Positions 34,622 to 43,339 of a stretch of DNA of 64,000 nt are shown piece after piece; within the stretch, counting starts at the first letter, position 1; each line of letters opens with the position of its first letter. Both the position numbers and the translations under genes were made by a program. Source of the stretch: Bacillota bacterium (GTDB taxonomy: Bacteria; Bacillota; Clostridia; Oscillospirales; Oscillospiraceae); assembly GCA_030529825.1 (NCBI GenBank), contig JAUMWD010000002.1, positions 56,779 through 120,778 on the forward strand, read 5' to 3'. Under the pieces are notes generated by a model. It was not told the DNA's origin. It saw only the letters and a program-made list of their open reading frames with translations, and ran no database searches.

Positions 34622-36052
34622 TTAAAGGCTTTTCAGTATTTCAAGAAGGAAATTCCATGTCCTTTCAGTTGAGGCCACATCAAGCTTCTCTCTTGTGGTG
34701 TGTATTTCATGTATTGTCGGGCCGAAGGATATGCAGTCAAGTCCCGTTATCTTATCGGACAGAAGTCCGCACTCCAACCCTGCATGAATAACCGAAATTT
34801 CAGGCTTATATCCATATAATTTTTCAAATGCCGCAGCGGCGGTATCGCGCAGCGGGGAGTTATTACGATATTCCCATGCGGGATAATCTCCGTGGGTGCT
34901 TACTTTACCGCGGTTACCGGTAATGATAGCTTCAAGCCTTTCTTTAAGCTCTTTCTTTTCCTCTGCAACGGAGCTTCGAAGGCAGAAGGTCATCTCTGCG
35001 GTGTAATCATTAATGTTCAACACACCGAAGTTAAGCGATGTCTGAACGAGTCCGGGAATATCATCGCTCAATTTCTGAACGCCGTCCGGCACAGAGGCTA
35101 TCGTTTTAATAATTCTCTTGCTTGAAACCAAATCTATGGCGCCGGAGTTGTTAAATTCTTCGTCAATAATTCTTATCGTTAAGTCAGGATCCGTCTCGGA
35201 ATATTCCGCTTTTACCTCTGACTCGAATATTTCCACAGCCTTCTTAACTGCGTCAAAGTTTGATATTGCAATCTGGCAAATTGTTTTGTTGGCTATGGCA
35301 TTATCCTTTTCTCCGCCCTTGGCAGAAATCAAACGGATATCACCTAATCTTGAAAGAAGTCTTCCAAGGAGAATGTTTGAATTTGCCCTGCCCTTCTGTA
35401 TCTCGGCGCCGGAGTGACCGCCTGTAAGCCCGTAAATTGCAATTCTTGCTGCGTGTATATAGTCTTTACTTCTCTTAACACTGAAGCTTGCGTTGAGCTT
35501 TAGGCCGCCTGCACAGCCAGCGGTAATAATCCCCTCGTCCTCGGAGTCGATATTAAGCATAATACGGCCGGAAATGTTCGATACATCAATAAATTCAGCA
35601 CCGTCCATGCCAGTTTCCTCGTTAATTGTAAAAACAGCCTCAATAGGAGGATGCTCTATGGAATCTGAATCAAGAACGGCCAACGCCATAGCAACGGCGA
35701 TACCGTCATCGGCACCGAGACTTGTGCCTTCTGCCCAAACATATTCTCCGTCGGTCACAAGGCGCAAACCATCTTTCTCCAAATCTATATCACAATCCGG
35801 ATTTTTTACGGTCACCATATCCATGTGGCCCTGAATAATAACGGGCGCTTTGTCCTCATAGCCCTTGCTTCCACCCTTGTAGATGATTACATTCCCGACC
35901 TCATCCTGATAGTACGCCAGGCCGCGTTCCTTTGCAAAATCACAACAAAGATTACTGATCTGCCAAATATTATTTGAACCGTGAGGCACGGAGCTGAGCA
36001 TTTCAAAGAATTCAAAAACCTTTTCGGGCTTAAGATTTTTCAGAGCATTCAT
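34622..36052 (-). CDS. pepD: Aminoacyl-histidine dipeptidase (M20 family, PepD)
   Basis: A 476-residue cytosolic zinc dipeptidase. The M20 metal-binding residues are in I-Q-G-H-M-D-M-V near residue 69, G-A-D-D-G-I-A near residue 108 (bridging Asp), E-E-T-G-M-D-G near residue 140 (catalytic Glu) and N-I-D-S-E-D-E near residue 164. G-H-S-G-A-E-I near residue 213 belongs to the lid domain. Length fits PepD rather than shorter M20 enzymes. It is the last gene of the unit led by rpe, after an ArsC/Spx-like gene. Confidence 0.93.
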   Translation of the reverse strand: MNALKNLKPEKVFEFFEMLSSVPHGSNNIWQISNLCCDFAKERGLAYYQDEVGNVIIYKGGSKGYEDKAPVIIQGHMDMVTVKNPDCDIDLEKDGLRLVTDGEYVWAEGTSLGADDGIAVAMALAVLDSDSIEHPPIEAVFTINEETGMDGAEFIDVSNISGRIMLNIDSEDEGIITAGCAGGLKLNASFSVKRSKDYIHAARIAIYGLTGGHSGAEIQKGRANSNILLGRLLSRLGDIRLISAKGGEKDNAIANKTICQIAISNFDAVKKAVEIFESEVKAEYSETDPDLTIRIIDEEFNNSGAIDLVSSKRIIKTIASVPDGVQKLSDDIPGLVQTSLNFGVLNINDYTAEMTFCLRSSVAEEKKELKERLEAIITGNRGKVSTHGDYPAWEYRNNSPLRDTAAAAFEKLYGYKPEISVIHAGLECGLLSDKITGLDCISFGPTIHEIHTTREKLDVASTERTWNFLLEILKSL

Positions 36053-36061
36053 ATTAATACC

Positions 36062-36394
36062 TCATTCCCACTTTGCCCAAACATCAGGCTGATAGCCCAC
36101 GGTTGCCTGCTTTCCGTTACGGACAATGGGTGTTTTAATAAGCCAGGGACATTCAAAAAGCTTCTCCATCTTTGCGTCGTTAGAGGCAAGATACTGCAGA
36201 AGCGGATAATCCTCGTCTGCGGTGTTAACCATGGCGTCAAAGCCCACGGCATTTTTTACGGAGTTAAGCTCTCCCCTGCTCATGCCGAACTTCATGATAT
36301 CCACAAACTGATATTTAATGCGGCGTTCTTTAAAGTAACGCTCGGCTTTTTTGGTGTCAAAGCATTTGCTTTTTCCGAATATCTGTATGTTCAC
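36062..36394 (-). CDS. ArsC/Spx family thioredoxin-fold protein
   Basis: A 110-residue thioredoxin-fold protein of the ArsC/Spx/YffB group. The N-terminal strand is followed by K-S-K-C-F-D-T-K-K-A near residue 8, with a single Cys11 rather than a CxxC pair, and F-K-E-R-R-I-K-Y. The C-terminal W-L-I-K-T-P-I-V-R-N-G-K block carries the conserved cis-Pro region and a key Arg. It lacks the extra cysteines of classic arsenate reductase and no ars genes are near, so it may be a regulator or of unknown function. Its ATG overlaps the stop of the upstream dipeptidase gene. Confidence 0.82.
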   Translation of the reverse strand: MNIQIFGKSKCFDTKKAERYFKERRIKYQFVDIMKFGMSRGELNSVKNAVGFDAMVNTADEDYPLLQYLASNDAKMEKLFECPWLIKTPIVRNGKQATVGYQPDVWAKWE

Positions 36395-37299
36395 AGTACC
36401 CTCCCGATTATGTTGTAAAGATTATTCCAGAAAATATCTCGAACAAGATCTTCGGGATAATTCCTGCGTAAAAGCATATCGTAAAGTTTTTCCATATCCT
36501 GCACTCCGCTGATTCCCTGCGGAAGTGAGTCCGTTCCGTCAAAGTCGCAGCCCAGAAATACGGATTTCATACCTCCGATAGACAAAAAGTGCTCTATGTG
36601 GGCGATGACTGCGTCAAAATCACGGTTTAAGCCTAAAAAACCGGTGTACAGATTAATTCCTGCACCGCCGCCGCAGTTTGTTAAAGCGATAAACTGCTCA
36701 TCCGTGATATTGCGAGGTACATCACACAAGGCTTTTGAGTTAGAATGGCCTGCAATAATAGGCTTTTCCGACAACTCAATCACATCCCAAAAACTGCGCT
36801 CTGATGCGTGGGACATATCCAGAAGAATGCCCATATCATTGCAGCTGCGGACAAATTCCCTGCCACGGTCAGTAAGCCCGTAACCGCTGCCTGCGGCAGC
36901 TCCGCAAATGTAATTATCATTGTTCCAGGTAGGGTGAACAATGCGCACACCGTGCTCATAAGCGGTCTTAAGAGAAGAAATCTGCGATGCTCCCTCAATT
37001 GAAAGCAACGCTGCAATTTTTCCGCTGGCTATAGCAGTATCTATATCTTCTTTTGAAAGACAAAGGCTGATTTTATCGCTGTTTTTATCTATCTCCTGCC
37101 GTAGTTTCCCAATGAAATGCTGCGTATTGCCGAGCGTTTCAGGCCTGTATTCAGTACATACGGCAAAAACTTGAGCACAAGGAGAATAACGGGAAATGCG
37201 TTCAATATCAATGTGGCGTTTATTGCGAAGCAAGCCCTCGTTAGAAAGGCTTGCTTCAACTATTGTGTCGCAGTGACAATCAAAATAAGGAATACTCAT
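36391..37299 (-). CDS. Membrane-dipeptidase family (M19) peptidase
   Basis: A 302-residue binuclear-zinc dipeptidase of the renal-dipeptidase family, cytosolic here since no signal peptide is seen. The metal ligands are H-C-D near residue 9, a Glu in L-S-I-E-G near residue 100, H in D-M-S-H-A near residue 163 and A-G-H-S-N near residue 184; G-C-D-F-D-G near residue 250 is also typical. It overlaps rnj upstream and the ArsC-like gene downstream by 4 nt each, so the three are translationally coupled. Confidence 0.9.
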   Translation of the reverse strand: MSIPYFDCHCDTIVEASLSNEGLLRNKRHIDIERISRYSPCAQVFAVCTEYRPETLGNTQHFIGKLRQEIDKNSDKISLCLSKEDIDTAIASGKIAALLSIEGASQISSLKTAYEHGVRIVHPTWNNDNYICGAAAGSGYGLTDRGREFVRSCNDMGILLDMSHASERSFWDVIELSEKPIIAGHSNSKALCDVPRNITDEQFIALTNCGGGAGINLYTGFLGLNRDFDAVIAHIEHFLSIGGMKSVFLGCDFDGTDSLPQGISGVQDMEKLYDMLLRRNYPEDLVRDIFWNNLYNIIGRVL

Positions 37300-38954
37300 A
37301 CTTCAGAAATAAGAGGTAAAATCATAGGACTGCGCTTTGTAGTTTTGTAGAGATATCCTGAAACATTGCTCTTTATGCGGCTTTTGATCGCAGACCAATC
37401 ACGGACGCCGGCCTCTTCGCAGGCCTCAAGAGTTTCCTTTGTAACGCGTTTTAGCTCATCCAGCATGCCTTCGGCTTCCTTGACATAAATAAAGCCTCTT
37501 GTTAAAATCTCCGGCTCGGACAGCAGTGCGTTGTCCCAAGAGGACAGGGTTACAACAATGACGACCATGCCATCTTCGGCAAGACGGTGGCGGTCGCGCA
37601 TAACGACGCTTCCCACATCTCCTACACCCATGCCGTCAACCATAACAGCACCGGACTGAACTGCTCCGTTGAGCTTTGCGGTCTTCTTTGTAATCTCGAT
37701 TACCTTGCCGTTTTCTCCTATAACTATGTTTTTAGGCTGAACACCCATGATTTTTCCCAGCTCTGCATGCTTAACCAGCATACGGTATTCGCCGTGAACA
37801 GGGATAAAATACTTGGGCTTTACCAGGGCGAGCATCATCTTCTGCTCTTCCTGGGATGCATGACCGGACACATGAAGGTCGGTATTTCGGTCATAAATTA
37901 CCTCCGCACCCTTATGGAAAAGCTCATCAATAACCTTGCTTATCATTGTCTCATTACCCGGAATAGCAGATGCCGAGATAATTACTCTGTCTCCTGCCTT
38001 GATGTTTATCTGACGGTGCTCGGAGAATGCCATTCTGTAAAGCGCGGACATGGTTTCACCCTGGCTGCCTGTGGATATTATTACAACCTTGTTTTCGGGA
38101 AGCTTATTAATTTGATTGATGTCCACCAATACATCATCGGGAACATTAAGGTAGCCCAAAACTGTAGCAACGCGCAGAATATTCTCCATGCTTCGGCCGG
38201 TGATTCCGACTTTGCGCTTATACTTTGCCGCAACATCAATGATTTGCTGCAGGCGGTGGACATTCGACGCAAAGGTGGTAATAATAATACGCTGATCACA
38301 GTTCTTGAAGAGCTTATCGAATGTTTCGCCCACCTTGCGCTCGGATGCGGAATGACCTGCTTTTTCAACATTGGTAGAGTCGCTAAGCAATGCAAGAACG
38401 CCTTCGTTGCCGAGCTGACCGAGGCGAACGATATCTGTCATGCTTCCCTGTATAGGCGTTACATCGATTTTGAAGTCTCCGGTGTGAATGATTGTGCCAA
38501 GCGGTGTCTTTATTGCCAACGCAACAGAATCCGCTATGCTGTGGTTGACATTGATAAACTCAATGCTGAAGCAGCCGAGGCGAAATACATCGCCTACCTT
38601 TTTAGTGAAAATCTGTGTGTTATAGAGCAGATCATGCTCCTCGAGCTTGAGCTCCACAAGCGCTGCCGTAAGCGGCGTAGCGTAAAGAGGCACATCAAGT
38701 TCCCGAAGTACATAGGGAATGGCTCCGATATGGTCCTCGTGGCCGTGTGTGAGTATAATGCCCCTTATCCTTTCGGCATTGGCCTTAAGGTAAGAAATAT
38801 CAGGTATTACAATATCAATACCGTACATTTGTTCATCGGGAAAGCCGAGACCACAGTCAACAACAATAATATCTGTGCCGCACTCAAATGCGGTCATATT
38901 CTTACCAATTTCACCGAGGCCTCCAAGAGGTATGATTTTAATTTTAGGTGTCAT
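37296..38954 (-). CDS. rnj: Ribonuclease J
   Basis: A 552-residue metallo-beta-lactamase/beta-CASP nuclease with endo- and 5'-exonuclease activity in mRNA turnover. The ATG at 38954 (M-T-P-K-I-K-I-I-P-L-G-G) has AAGGAG upstream and is preferred to the ORF start at 39029. H-G-H-E-D-H near residue 73 is the zinc site. Motif G-D-F-K-I-D is near residue 160, S-D-S-T-N near residue 191, and S-G-H-A-S and P-V-H-G-E later form the beta-CASP signature. A structured leader precedes it. Confidence 0.95.
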   Translation of the reverse strand: MTPKIKIIPLGGLGEIGKNMTAFECGTDIIVVDCGLGFPDEQMYGIDIVIPDISYLKANAERIRGIILTHGHEDHIGAIPYVLRELDVPLYATPLTAALVELKLEEHDLLYNTQIFTKKVGDVFRLGCFSIEFINVNHSIADSVALAIKTPLGTIIHTGDFKIDVTPIQGSMTDIVRLGQLGNEGVLALLSDSTNVEKAGHSASERKVGETFDKLFKNCDQRIIITTFASNVHRLQQIIDVAAKYKRKVGITGRSMENILRVATVLGYLNVPDDVLVDINQINKLPENKVVIISTGSQGETMSALYRMAFSEHRQINIKAGDRVIISASAIPGNETMISKVIDELFHKGAEVIYDRNTDLHVSGHASQEEQKMMLALVKPKYFIPVHGEYRMLVKHAELGKIMGVQPKNIVIGENGKVIEITKKTAKLNGAVQSGAVMVDGMGVGDVGSVVMRDRHRLAEDGMVVIVVTLSSWDNALLSEPEILTRGFIYVKEAEGMLDELKRVTKETLEACEEAGVRDWSAIKSRIKSNVSGYLYKTTKRSPMILPLISEV

Positions 38955-38996
38955 TTTTTCTCCTTTAATTTTCTGTTTCCGAAAATGCAAAGCAAA

Positions 38997-39048
38997 GGGA
39001 GCCTCACAGCAAACTGCCCTGAATCGCATCTGCAGTGAGGAGTCTCCC
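38997..39048 (-). promoter_or_regulatory. Stem-loop in the rnj leader
   Basis: GGGAG-CCTCAC (38997-39007) pairs with GTGAGG (39035-39040) and CTCCC (39044-39048), with a 3-base bulge, giving 11 base pairs around a 27-base loop. It lies in the 147-base gap between recR and the rnj start. A TATAAT on the minus strand (39092-39087) could start a transcript that includes it, but no -35 at proper spacing was found. Confidence 0.5.
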
Positions 39049-39101
39049 CCGTGTTAATTTCGGTATGTAGGTTGATACTAATAAGGATTATATCCTGTAA
39101 A

Positions 39102-39707
39102 TTACATTTCAATTCGGCCTTCTATGGCGCGAAGCAGAGTTGCGTCATCAGCAAACTCGAGATTGGATCCCACAGGGATACCGTAGGCAAGACGAGTAAC
39201 CTTAACATTAAATGGCTTAAGAAGTCTGGAAATGTACATTGCTGTGGCATCACCCTCGGTGTCAGGGTTGGTGGCCATGATGATTTCGTCAATTTCGCTG
39301 TCATCAGCGGCAACACGCAGCAGAAGTTCCTTTATTTTAATGTCATCGGGGCCGACATGACCTATCGGAGACAAAACGCCGTGAAGAACATGGTATACGC
39401 CATTGAATTCATGGCTGCGCTCAATGGATAGAACATCGCGGGGCTCAGAAACAACGCATACGGTGGAGCGGTCTCTTCTGTCGCTGGCGCAGACAGAACA
39501 TACCTCACCCTCGGTAAGATTCTGGCAGATTCTACAGCAGCTAACGGTTTTTTTAGCATTTACTATAGCTTCGGCAAAGCTTTCCGCATCACAGTCGGGC
39601 AGAGAAAGAACATGAAAAGCAAGACGCTGGGCGCTCTTGCGGCCTATTCCGGGCAAGGACGCAAACTTATCTATAAGGTTTTCAAGTGATGCAGGAAAGA
39701 ATGACAT
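39102..39707 (-). CDS. recR: Recombination protein RecR
   Basis: A 201-residue protein that works with RecO and RecF to load RecA. The N-terminal helix-hairpin-helix includes L-P-G-I-G-R-K-S-A near residue 18. The zinc finger C-R-I-C and C-S-V-C lie near residues 57-72. The Toprim domain starts with V-V-S-E-P-R-D and includes A-T-N-P-D-T-E-G. The usual dnaX-ybaB partners are absent; instead it follows rpe by 13 nt. Confidence 0.97.
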   Translation of the reverse strand: MSFFPASLENLIDKFASLPGIGRKSAQRLAFHVLSLPDCDAESFAEAIVNAKKTVSCCRICQNLTEGEVCSVCASDRRDRSTVCVVSEPRDVLSIERSHEFNGVYHVLHGVLSPIGHVGPDDIKIKELLLRVAADDSEIDEIIMATNPDTEGDATAMYISRLLKPFNVKVTRLAYGIPVGSNLEFADDATLLRAIEGRIEM

Positions 39708-39720
39708 AGCTTATCTCCGT

Positions 39721-40374
39721 TTACGCATTTCTGATAGCATTGATTTGGGCGGCACGGTCTGCCTTGCCGAAAACGGCACTGCCGGCAACGAGAATGTTTG
39801 CGCCGGCATCCTTAACGAGCTTTGCGGTGACGGGGTCAACACCGCCGTCAACCTCAAGCTCACAATCGAGACCTCTGCGGTCAATTTCTTCGCGGAATTC
39901 TTTTATCTTCGGAAGTTGGTCGTGCATAAAGCTCTGTCCGCCGAAGCCGGGCTCAACGGTCATAACGAGGACCATGTCCAGCTCATCAATAAAAGGATAG
40001 AGCGCAGAAGCGGGCGTTTTGGGCTTTACGGAAAGGCCGACTTTTTTGCCGTTACTCTTTACGATTTCAATAGCTTTTTCAATATTCTCCGGAGTATCAG
40101 ACTCAACATGGAACATGACAAGGTCGGCACCTGACTTGCAGAACACCTCTGCATAGCGCACGGGGCGGTCAATCATAAGATGCACATCCAGGAACATATC
40201 CGTGACTTTGCGGATGGACTTGAGAACAGGCACGCCGATGGAAATGTTGGGAACGAATTCACCGTCCATGACATCGAAATGAACGTAATCCGCGCCACCG
40301 GCTTTGATGTCCTCAATTTCGGCACCGAGCTTTGCAAAATCTGCGGAAAGAATGGAAGGAGCTATCTTTATCAT
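39721..40374 (-). CDS. rpe: Ribulose-phosphate 3-epimerase
   Basis: A 217-residue TIM-barrel enzyme of the pentose phosphate pathway. A-P-S-I-L-S-A-D-F near residue 5, H-F-D-V-M-D-G near residue 32 (metal His/Asp), L-D-V-H-L-M near residue 62, V-E-P-G-F-G-G near residue 138 and V-D-G-G-V near residue 174 are all present. AGAGG lies 8 nt before the ATG. A promoter about 120 nt upstream gives it a long, structured leader. It heads a unit running through recR to pepD. Confidence 0.97.
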   Translation of the reverse strand: MIKIAPSILSADFAKLGAEIEDIKAGGADYVHFDVMDGEFVPNISIGVPVLKSIRKVTDMFLDVHLMIDRPVRYAEVFCKSGADLVMFHVESDTPENIEKAIEIVKSNGKKVGLSVKPKTPASALYPFIDELDMVLVMTVEPGFGGQSFMHDQLPKIKEFREEIDRRGLDCELEVDGGVDPVTAKLVKDAGANILVAGSAVFGKADRAAQINAIRNA

Positions 40375-40411
40375 AACATTAACCTCTGTATAATATGCGG
40401 CATAAAATGAT

Positions 40412-40476
40412 TCAGCGGTCAGGTGCGCACCGCCGCTTTTATATACAGGGGGATACTTCTAAAGGGGTATCCCCTG
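40412..40476 (-). promoter_or_regulatory. Structured 5' leader of rpe
   Basis: Two hairpins lie between the promoter and the rpe start. The first pairs GGGGATAC/GTATCCCC (40449-40456 with 40467-40474), extended by CA/TG around a bulged G. The second is GC-rich around 40414-40438, with AGCGG/CCGCT ends and a GGTGCGCACC palindrome. Neither is followed by a U run, so they are not obvious terminators. The match to any known riboswitch was not recognised. Confidence 0.5.
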
Positions 40477-40499
40477 CCTGCATATATTCTAACTAATAC

Positions 40500-40528
40500 A
40501 TTATACATCACAATATATTGATTGGCAA
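40500..40528 (-). promoter_or_regulatory. Promoter for the rpe unit
   Basis: TTGCCA from 40528 to 40523, 17-bp spacer, TATAAT from 40505 to 40500 on the minus strand. The leader would be about 120 nt. Confidence 0.65.
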
Positions 40529-40607
40529 GCTTATTGCGTACGCAAATACTTGCTTTTCTAATTTTTACAAAGCAAAACTTAATATAGATTTGAATATCAA
40601 ACCTCTA

Positions 40608-40637
40608 TTGACCTCAAATTACAAAATATGCTAATAT
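40608..40637 (+). promoter_or_regulatory. Promoter for the zinc-ribbon membrane protein
   Basis: TTGACC 40608-40613, 18-bp spacer, TAATAT 40632-40637 with TGC directly upstream (extended -10). The 305-base gap between rpe and this gene is otherwise filled by the rpe promoter and leader. Confidence 0.6.
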
Positions 40638-40679
40638 AGAAACAGCAATATACGGCAATTTGTCGAAAGGAGAAATAAT

Positions 40680-41561
40680 ATGAAGTTTTGCACAAAGTGC
40701 GGAGCTCCCTATGAGGAAGGGACGAAATTCTGCAGACAATGTGGAAACCCTCTTCTGCCGCCTGCGTATGCGGAGCCTGATGCACAAAAAACGGCAAATA
40801 AACAGGCAGTGTTTTATGAACCTGCTGTGGAGCAGATTGTGGCCAAAAATAGCGCAAAACCCAAAAAGGAAAAGAAAAAATGCAAGCACAAGGGTTTGTT
40901 TATTTTCCTCGGCGTATTCGTACTGCTTATCGGCATAGCTGCGGCCCTGTTTTTCTTTACGGATACAGTAGCTCTTATTACCGGTCAGAGCAACCACAGA
41001 ATTCTCACTACCCAAGAAGATTGCTATAATAATGACAATGAATATGTCACTGCCTACGGCTATGAATATGATGGCTCTGATATGGTTCGTGAGGAATGGG
41101 AAGGCGGCTTCGCAACATATACATATGACGGAAAGCACAATTTGGTTTTATATACCGAAGAATACTCTAATGGTGATGAAACTGAAGTATACCGCTACAG
41201 TGTAAATACTTATGTCGAAGACGGTTTGACTTATAGTCAGTTTTTTGACGAGGATGGCTACTACTGCTGGACTACTGTATATGATGACCATGGATGGGTA
41301 GTAAAGCGACTTGATGATAATGAAAGAGTAACCTTCGAACGGGAAATTGAATATAACTTCTTCGGAAGAATAACTTTCATGCACAGAGTCAGCTATTATT
41401 ACGATGATGAAAACAGCGCTGCACCTGATGATACCACATGGACTGATTTTTCTGTAGAGTATGACGGAGATACAATGATTATCAGAGCAATTGATTCAAG
41501 CGATATGGATTCAATAGGAAATTATAATATTTGCACCTACGAAAGAACAAACTTCTGGTAA
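40680..41561 (+). CDS. Zinc-ribbon, single-pass membrane protein with Tyr/Asp-rich ectodomain
   Basis: A 293-residue protein with three parts. Residues 1-22 form a zinc ribbon (C-T-K-C and C-R-Q-C, 11 residues apart). A basic Lys-rich linker (about 60-73) leads into one transmembrane helix (about 75-97). The rest is an acidic, tyrosine-rich extracellular region with repeating Y-x-Y-D-G-x/Y-D-D-x-G patterns that recall RHS-type YD repeats. Function unknown. Zinc ribbon plus single helix proteins are common in Clostridia. It is monocistronic with a good promoter and terminator. Confidence 0.7.
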   Translation: MKFCTKCGAPYEEGTKFCRQCGNPLLPPAYAEPDAQKTANKQAVFYEPAVEQIVAKNSAKPKKEKKKCKHKGLFIFLGVFVLLIGIAAALFFFTDTVALITGQSNHRILTTQEDCYNNDNEYVTAYGYEYDGSDMVREEWEGGFATYTYDGKHNLVLYTEEYSNGDETEVYRYSVNTYVEDGLTYSQFFDEDGYYCWTTVYDDHGWVVKRLDDNERVTFEREIEYNFFGRITFMHRVSYYYDDENSAAPDDTTWTDFSVEYDGDTMIIRAIDSSDMDSIGNYNICTYERTNFW

Positions 41562-41563
41562 GC

Positions 41564-41598
41564 AAAAACGCTGAAAGCAAAAGCTTTCAGCGTTTTTT
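41564..41598. terminator. Bidirectional terminator
   Basis: A 15-bp stem (41564-41578 with 41583-41597), loop AAAA, T run; shared by the convergent zinc-ribbon gene and ybaK. Confidence 0.92.
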
Positions 41599-41599
41599 A

Positions 41600-42082
41600 C
41601 TATTCAGCTAAAGCCTCGGGAAGCTTGCAAACATCAATCCACGCAATGGCGTTTGAATACTTGTACAGCTCCTCAAGATTAAGCTCAATGGCGCTGTTTC
41701 CACTGCCCACTGCAGGGAAAACGGTTTCAAAGCGCTTGAGGCTTTCGTCAAGATAAACATCGATGCCGTCATTGATTCCGAAGGGGCAGACACCGCCAAC
41801 GGGATGACCTACAAGCTCCAGCACCTCTTCGGGGGTGGGCATTTTTGCCTTCATGTGGAAATAGTCCTTGAACTTGCGGTTGTCAATTCTCGCATCACCT
41901 GCTGCAAGGATTAGTATGCAGGAATCATCCTTCTTGAAGGATAGGGTTTTGGCAATTCTGGCACCCTCTACACCCACGGCAAGTGCGGCAAGCTCAACGG
42001 TGGCGCTGGAAACATCAAATTCCAGAACGCGGTCTTCCATTCCGAATTGGCGGAAGTATGCTCTTCCCTTTTCTATAGACAT
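41600..42082 (-). CDS. YbaK/EbsC-type aminoacyl-tRNA deacylase
   Basis: A 160-residue protein of the YbaK/ProX editing family, which hydrolyses mischarged tRNA such as Cys- or Ala-tRNA(Pro). Key elements are the conserved Lys in I-A-K-T-L-S-F near residue 45, A-A-G-D-A-R-I-D near residue 60, and the G-H-P-V-G-G-V-C-P-F-G block near residue 92. Substrate preference (YbaK- or EbsC-like) cannot be told. It follows tyrS by 14 nt as the last gene of the recN-tyrS unit. Confidence 0.9.
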   Translation of the reverse strand: MSIEKGRAYFRQFGMEDRVLEFDVSSATVELAALAVGVEGARIAKTLSFKKDDSCILILAAGDARIDNRKFKDYFHMKAKMPTPEEVLELVGHPVGGVCPFGINDGIDVYLDESLKRFETVFPAVGSGNSAIELNLEELYKYSNAIAWIDVCKLPEALAE

Positions 42083-42096
42083 TTAGTAAGCTTCCT

Positions 42097-43320
42097 TTAC
42101 TTGAGAATTATCTTGTTGAAGTTCTTTTTGCCGCGCTTGAGAATAACGCCTGCTTTGAGCTCCTCTGCGGTGAAGGCTTTGGATATATCGGTTACCTTCT
42201 CGTCATTTGCGGATACGCCGCCCTGCTGAATATTGCGGCGTGCCTCGCTCTTGGATGCGCATAGCTCGGACTTTACAAGGGCGGTCATGATGTCCATGGC
42301 ACCGTCAGTGAGGTCTGCCTCGGAGATTTCGGTGCTGGGCATATTCTCATTGGCTCCGTTGCCGCCGAAGAGTGCTTTTGCGGAGGCCTCGGCCTTTTTT
42401 GCCTCTTCTTCGCCGTGTACGAGAGCTGTGAGCTCATATGCGAGGATTTCTTTTGCCTTGTTGAGCTGGCTGCCTTCCCACTTATCCATCTCGTCAATCT
42501 GCTCAAGAGGCAGGAAAGTAAGCATGCGGATGCACTTGAGGACATCTGCGTCGCCTACATTGCGCCAGTACTGATAGAACTCAAAGGGTGTGGTCTTGTT
42601 AGGATCAAGCCATACTGCACCGGAGGCGGTCTTGCCCATCTTCTTGCCCTCGGAGTTGAGGAGCAGAGTGATGGTCATGGCGTGTGCGTCCTTACCCAGC
42701 TTGCGGCGTATAAGCTCGGTACCACCAAGCATATTACTCCATTGGTCATTGCCGCCGAACTGCATATTGCAGCCGTATTTCTGATACAGGTAGTAGAAGT
42801 CATAGCTCTGCATGGGCATGTAGTTAAACTCAAGGAAGCTGAGTCCCTTTTCCATGCGCTGCTTGAAGCACTCGGCGCGAAGCATATTGTTTACGCTGAA
42901 GCAAGCACCGATATCGCGGATGAATTCGATGTAGTTGAGGTCAAGCAGCCAATCAGCGTTGTTTACCATCATTGCTTTACCCACACCGAATTCAATGAAG
43001 CGTGACATCTGCTTTTTGAAGCACTCGCAGTTATGGTCAATGGTTTCTCTTGTCATCATAGAACGCATATCAGTTCTGCCTGAAGGGTCACCAATCATTG
43101 CAGTACCGCCGCCGATAAGAGCAATGGGCTTATTTCCTGCCATCTGCAGGCGCTTCATAAGGCAGAGTGCCATGAAGTGACCGACATGCAGAGAGTCTGC
43201 GGTGGGGTCAAAGCCGATGTAGAAAGTGGCCTTGCCGTTATTGACCATATCTCTGATTTCTTCTTCGTTTGTTACCTGGGCAATAAGTCCGCGGGCAACC
43301 AGTTCTTCGTAAATACCCAT
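42097..43320 (-). CDS. tyrS: Tyrosyl-tRNA synthetase
   Basis: A 407-residue class I synthetase. The HIGH-type motif is in [12 protein letters not shown] near residue 38. The KMSKS-type motif is G-K-K-M-G-K-T near residue 229, Y-N-M-type tRNA and Tyr-binding elements (Q-S-Y-D-F near residue 171) are present, and a C-terminal S4 RNA-binding domain ends the protein. The KMGKT form belongs to the TyrZ-like branch. No T-box leader precedes it: the upstream neighbour ends 19 nt away, so it is likely expressed within the recN unit. Confidence 0.96.
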   Translation of the reverse strand: MGIYEELVARGLIAQVTNEEEIRDMVNNGKATFYIGFDPTADSLHVGHFMALCLMKRLQMAGNKPIALIGGGTAMIGDPSGRTDMRSMMTRETIDHNCECFKKQMSRFIEFGVGKAMMVNNADWLLDLNYIEFIRDIGACFSVNNMLRAECFKQRMEKGLSFLEFNYMPMQSYDFYYLYQKYGCNMQFGGNDQWSNMLGGTELIRRKLGKDAHAMTITLLLNSEGKKMGKTASGAVWLDPNKTTPFEFYQYWRNVGDADVLKCIRMLTFLPLEQIDEMDKWEGSQLNKAKEILAYELTALVHGEEEAKKAEASAKALFGGNGANENMPSTEISEADLTDGAMDIMTALVKSELCASKSEARRNIQQGGVSANDEKVTDISKAFTAEELKAGVILKRGKKNFNKIILK

Positions 43321-43339
43321 AGTTTTTTCTCCTGTATCT

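Noticed and set aside
36062..36394. Arsenate reductase assignment
   Set aside because: The protein has a single Cys in the active-site loop and no ars operon genes nearby; the ArsC/Spx fold family alone does not imply arsenate reduction.
37587..39038. 483-residue plus-strand ORF opposite RNase J
   Set aside because: It is exactly antisense to a well-supported RNase J gene, has a His/Cys/Asn-heavy composition typical of shadow frames, no SD and no family resemblance.
42083..43339. T-box riboswitch for tyrS
   Set aside because: tyrS is preceded after only 19 bases by another gene in the same direction, so there is no room for a T-box leader.
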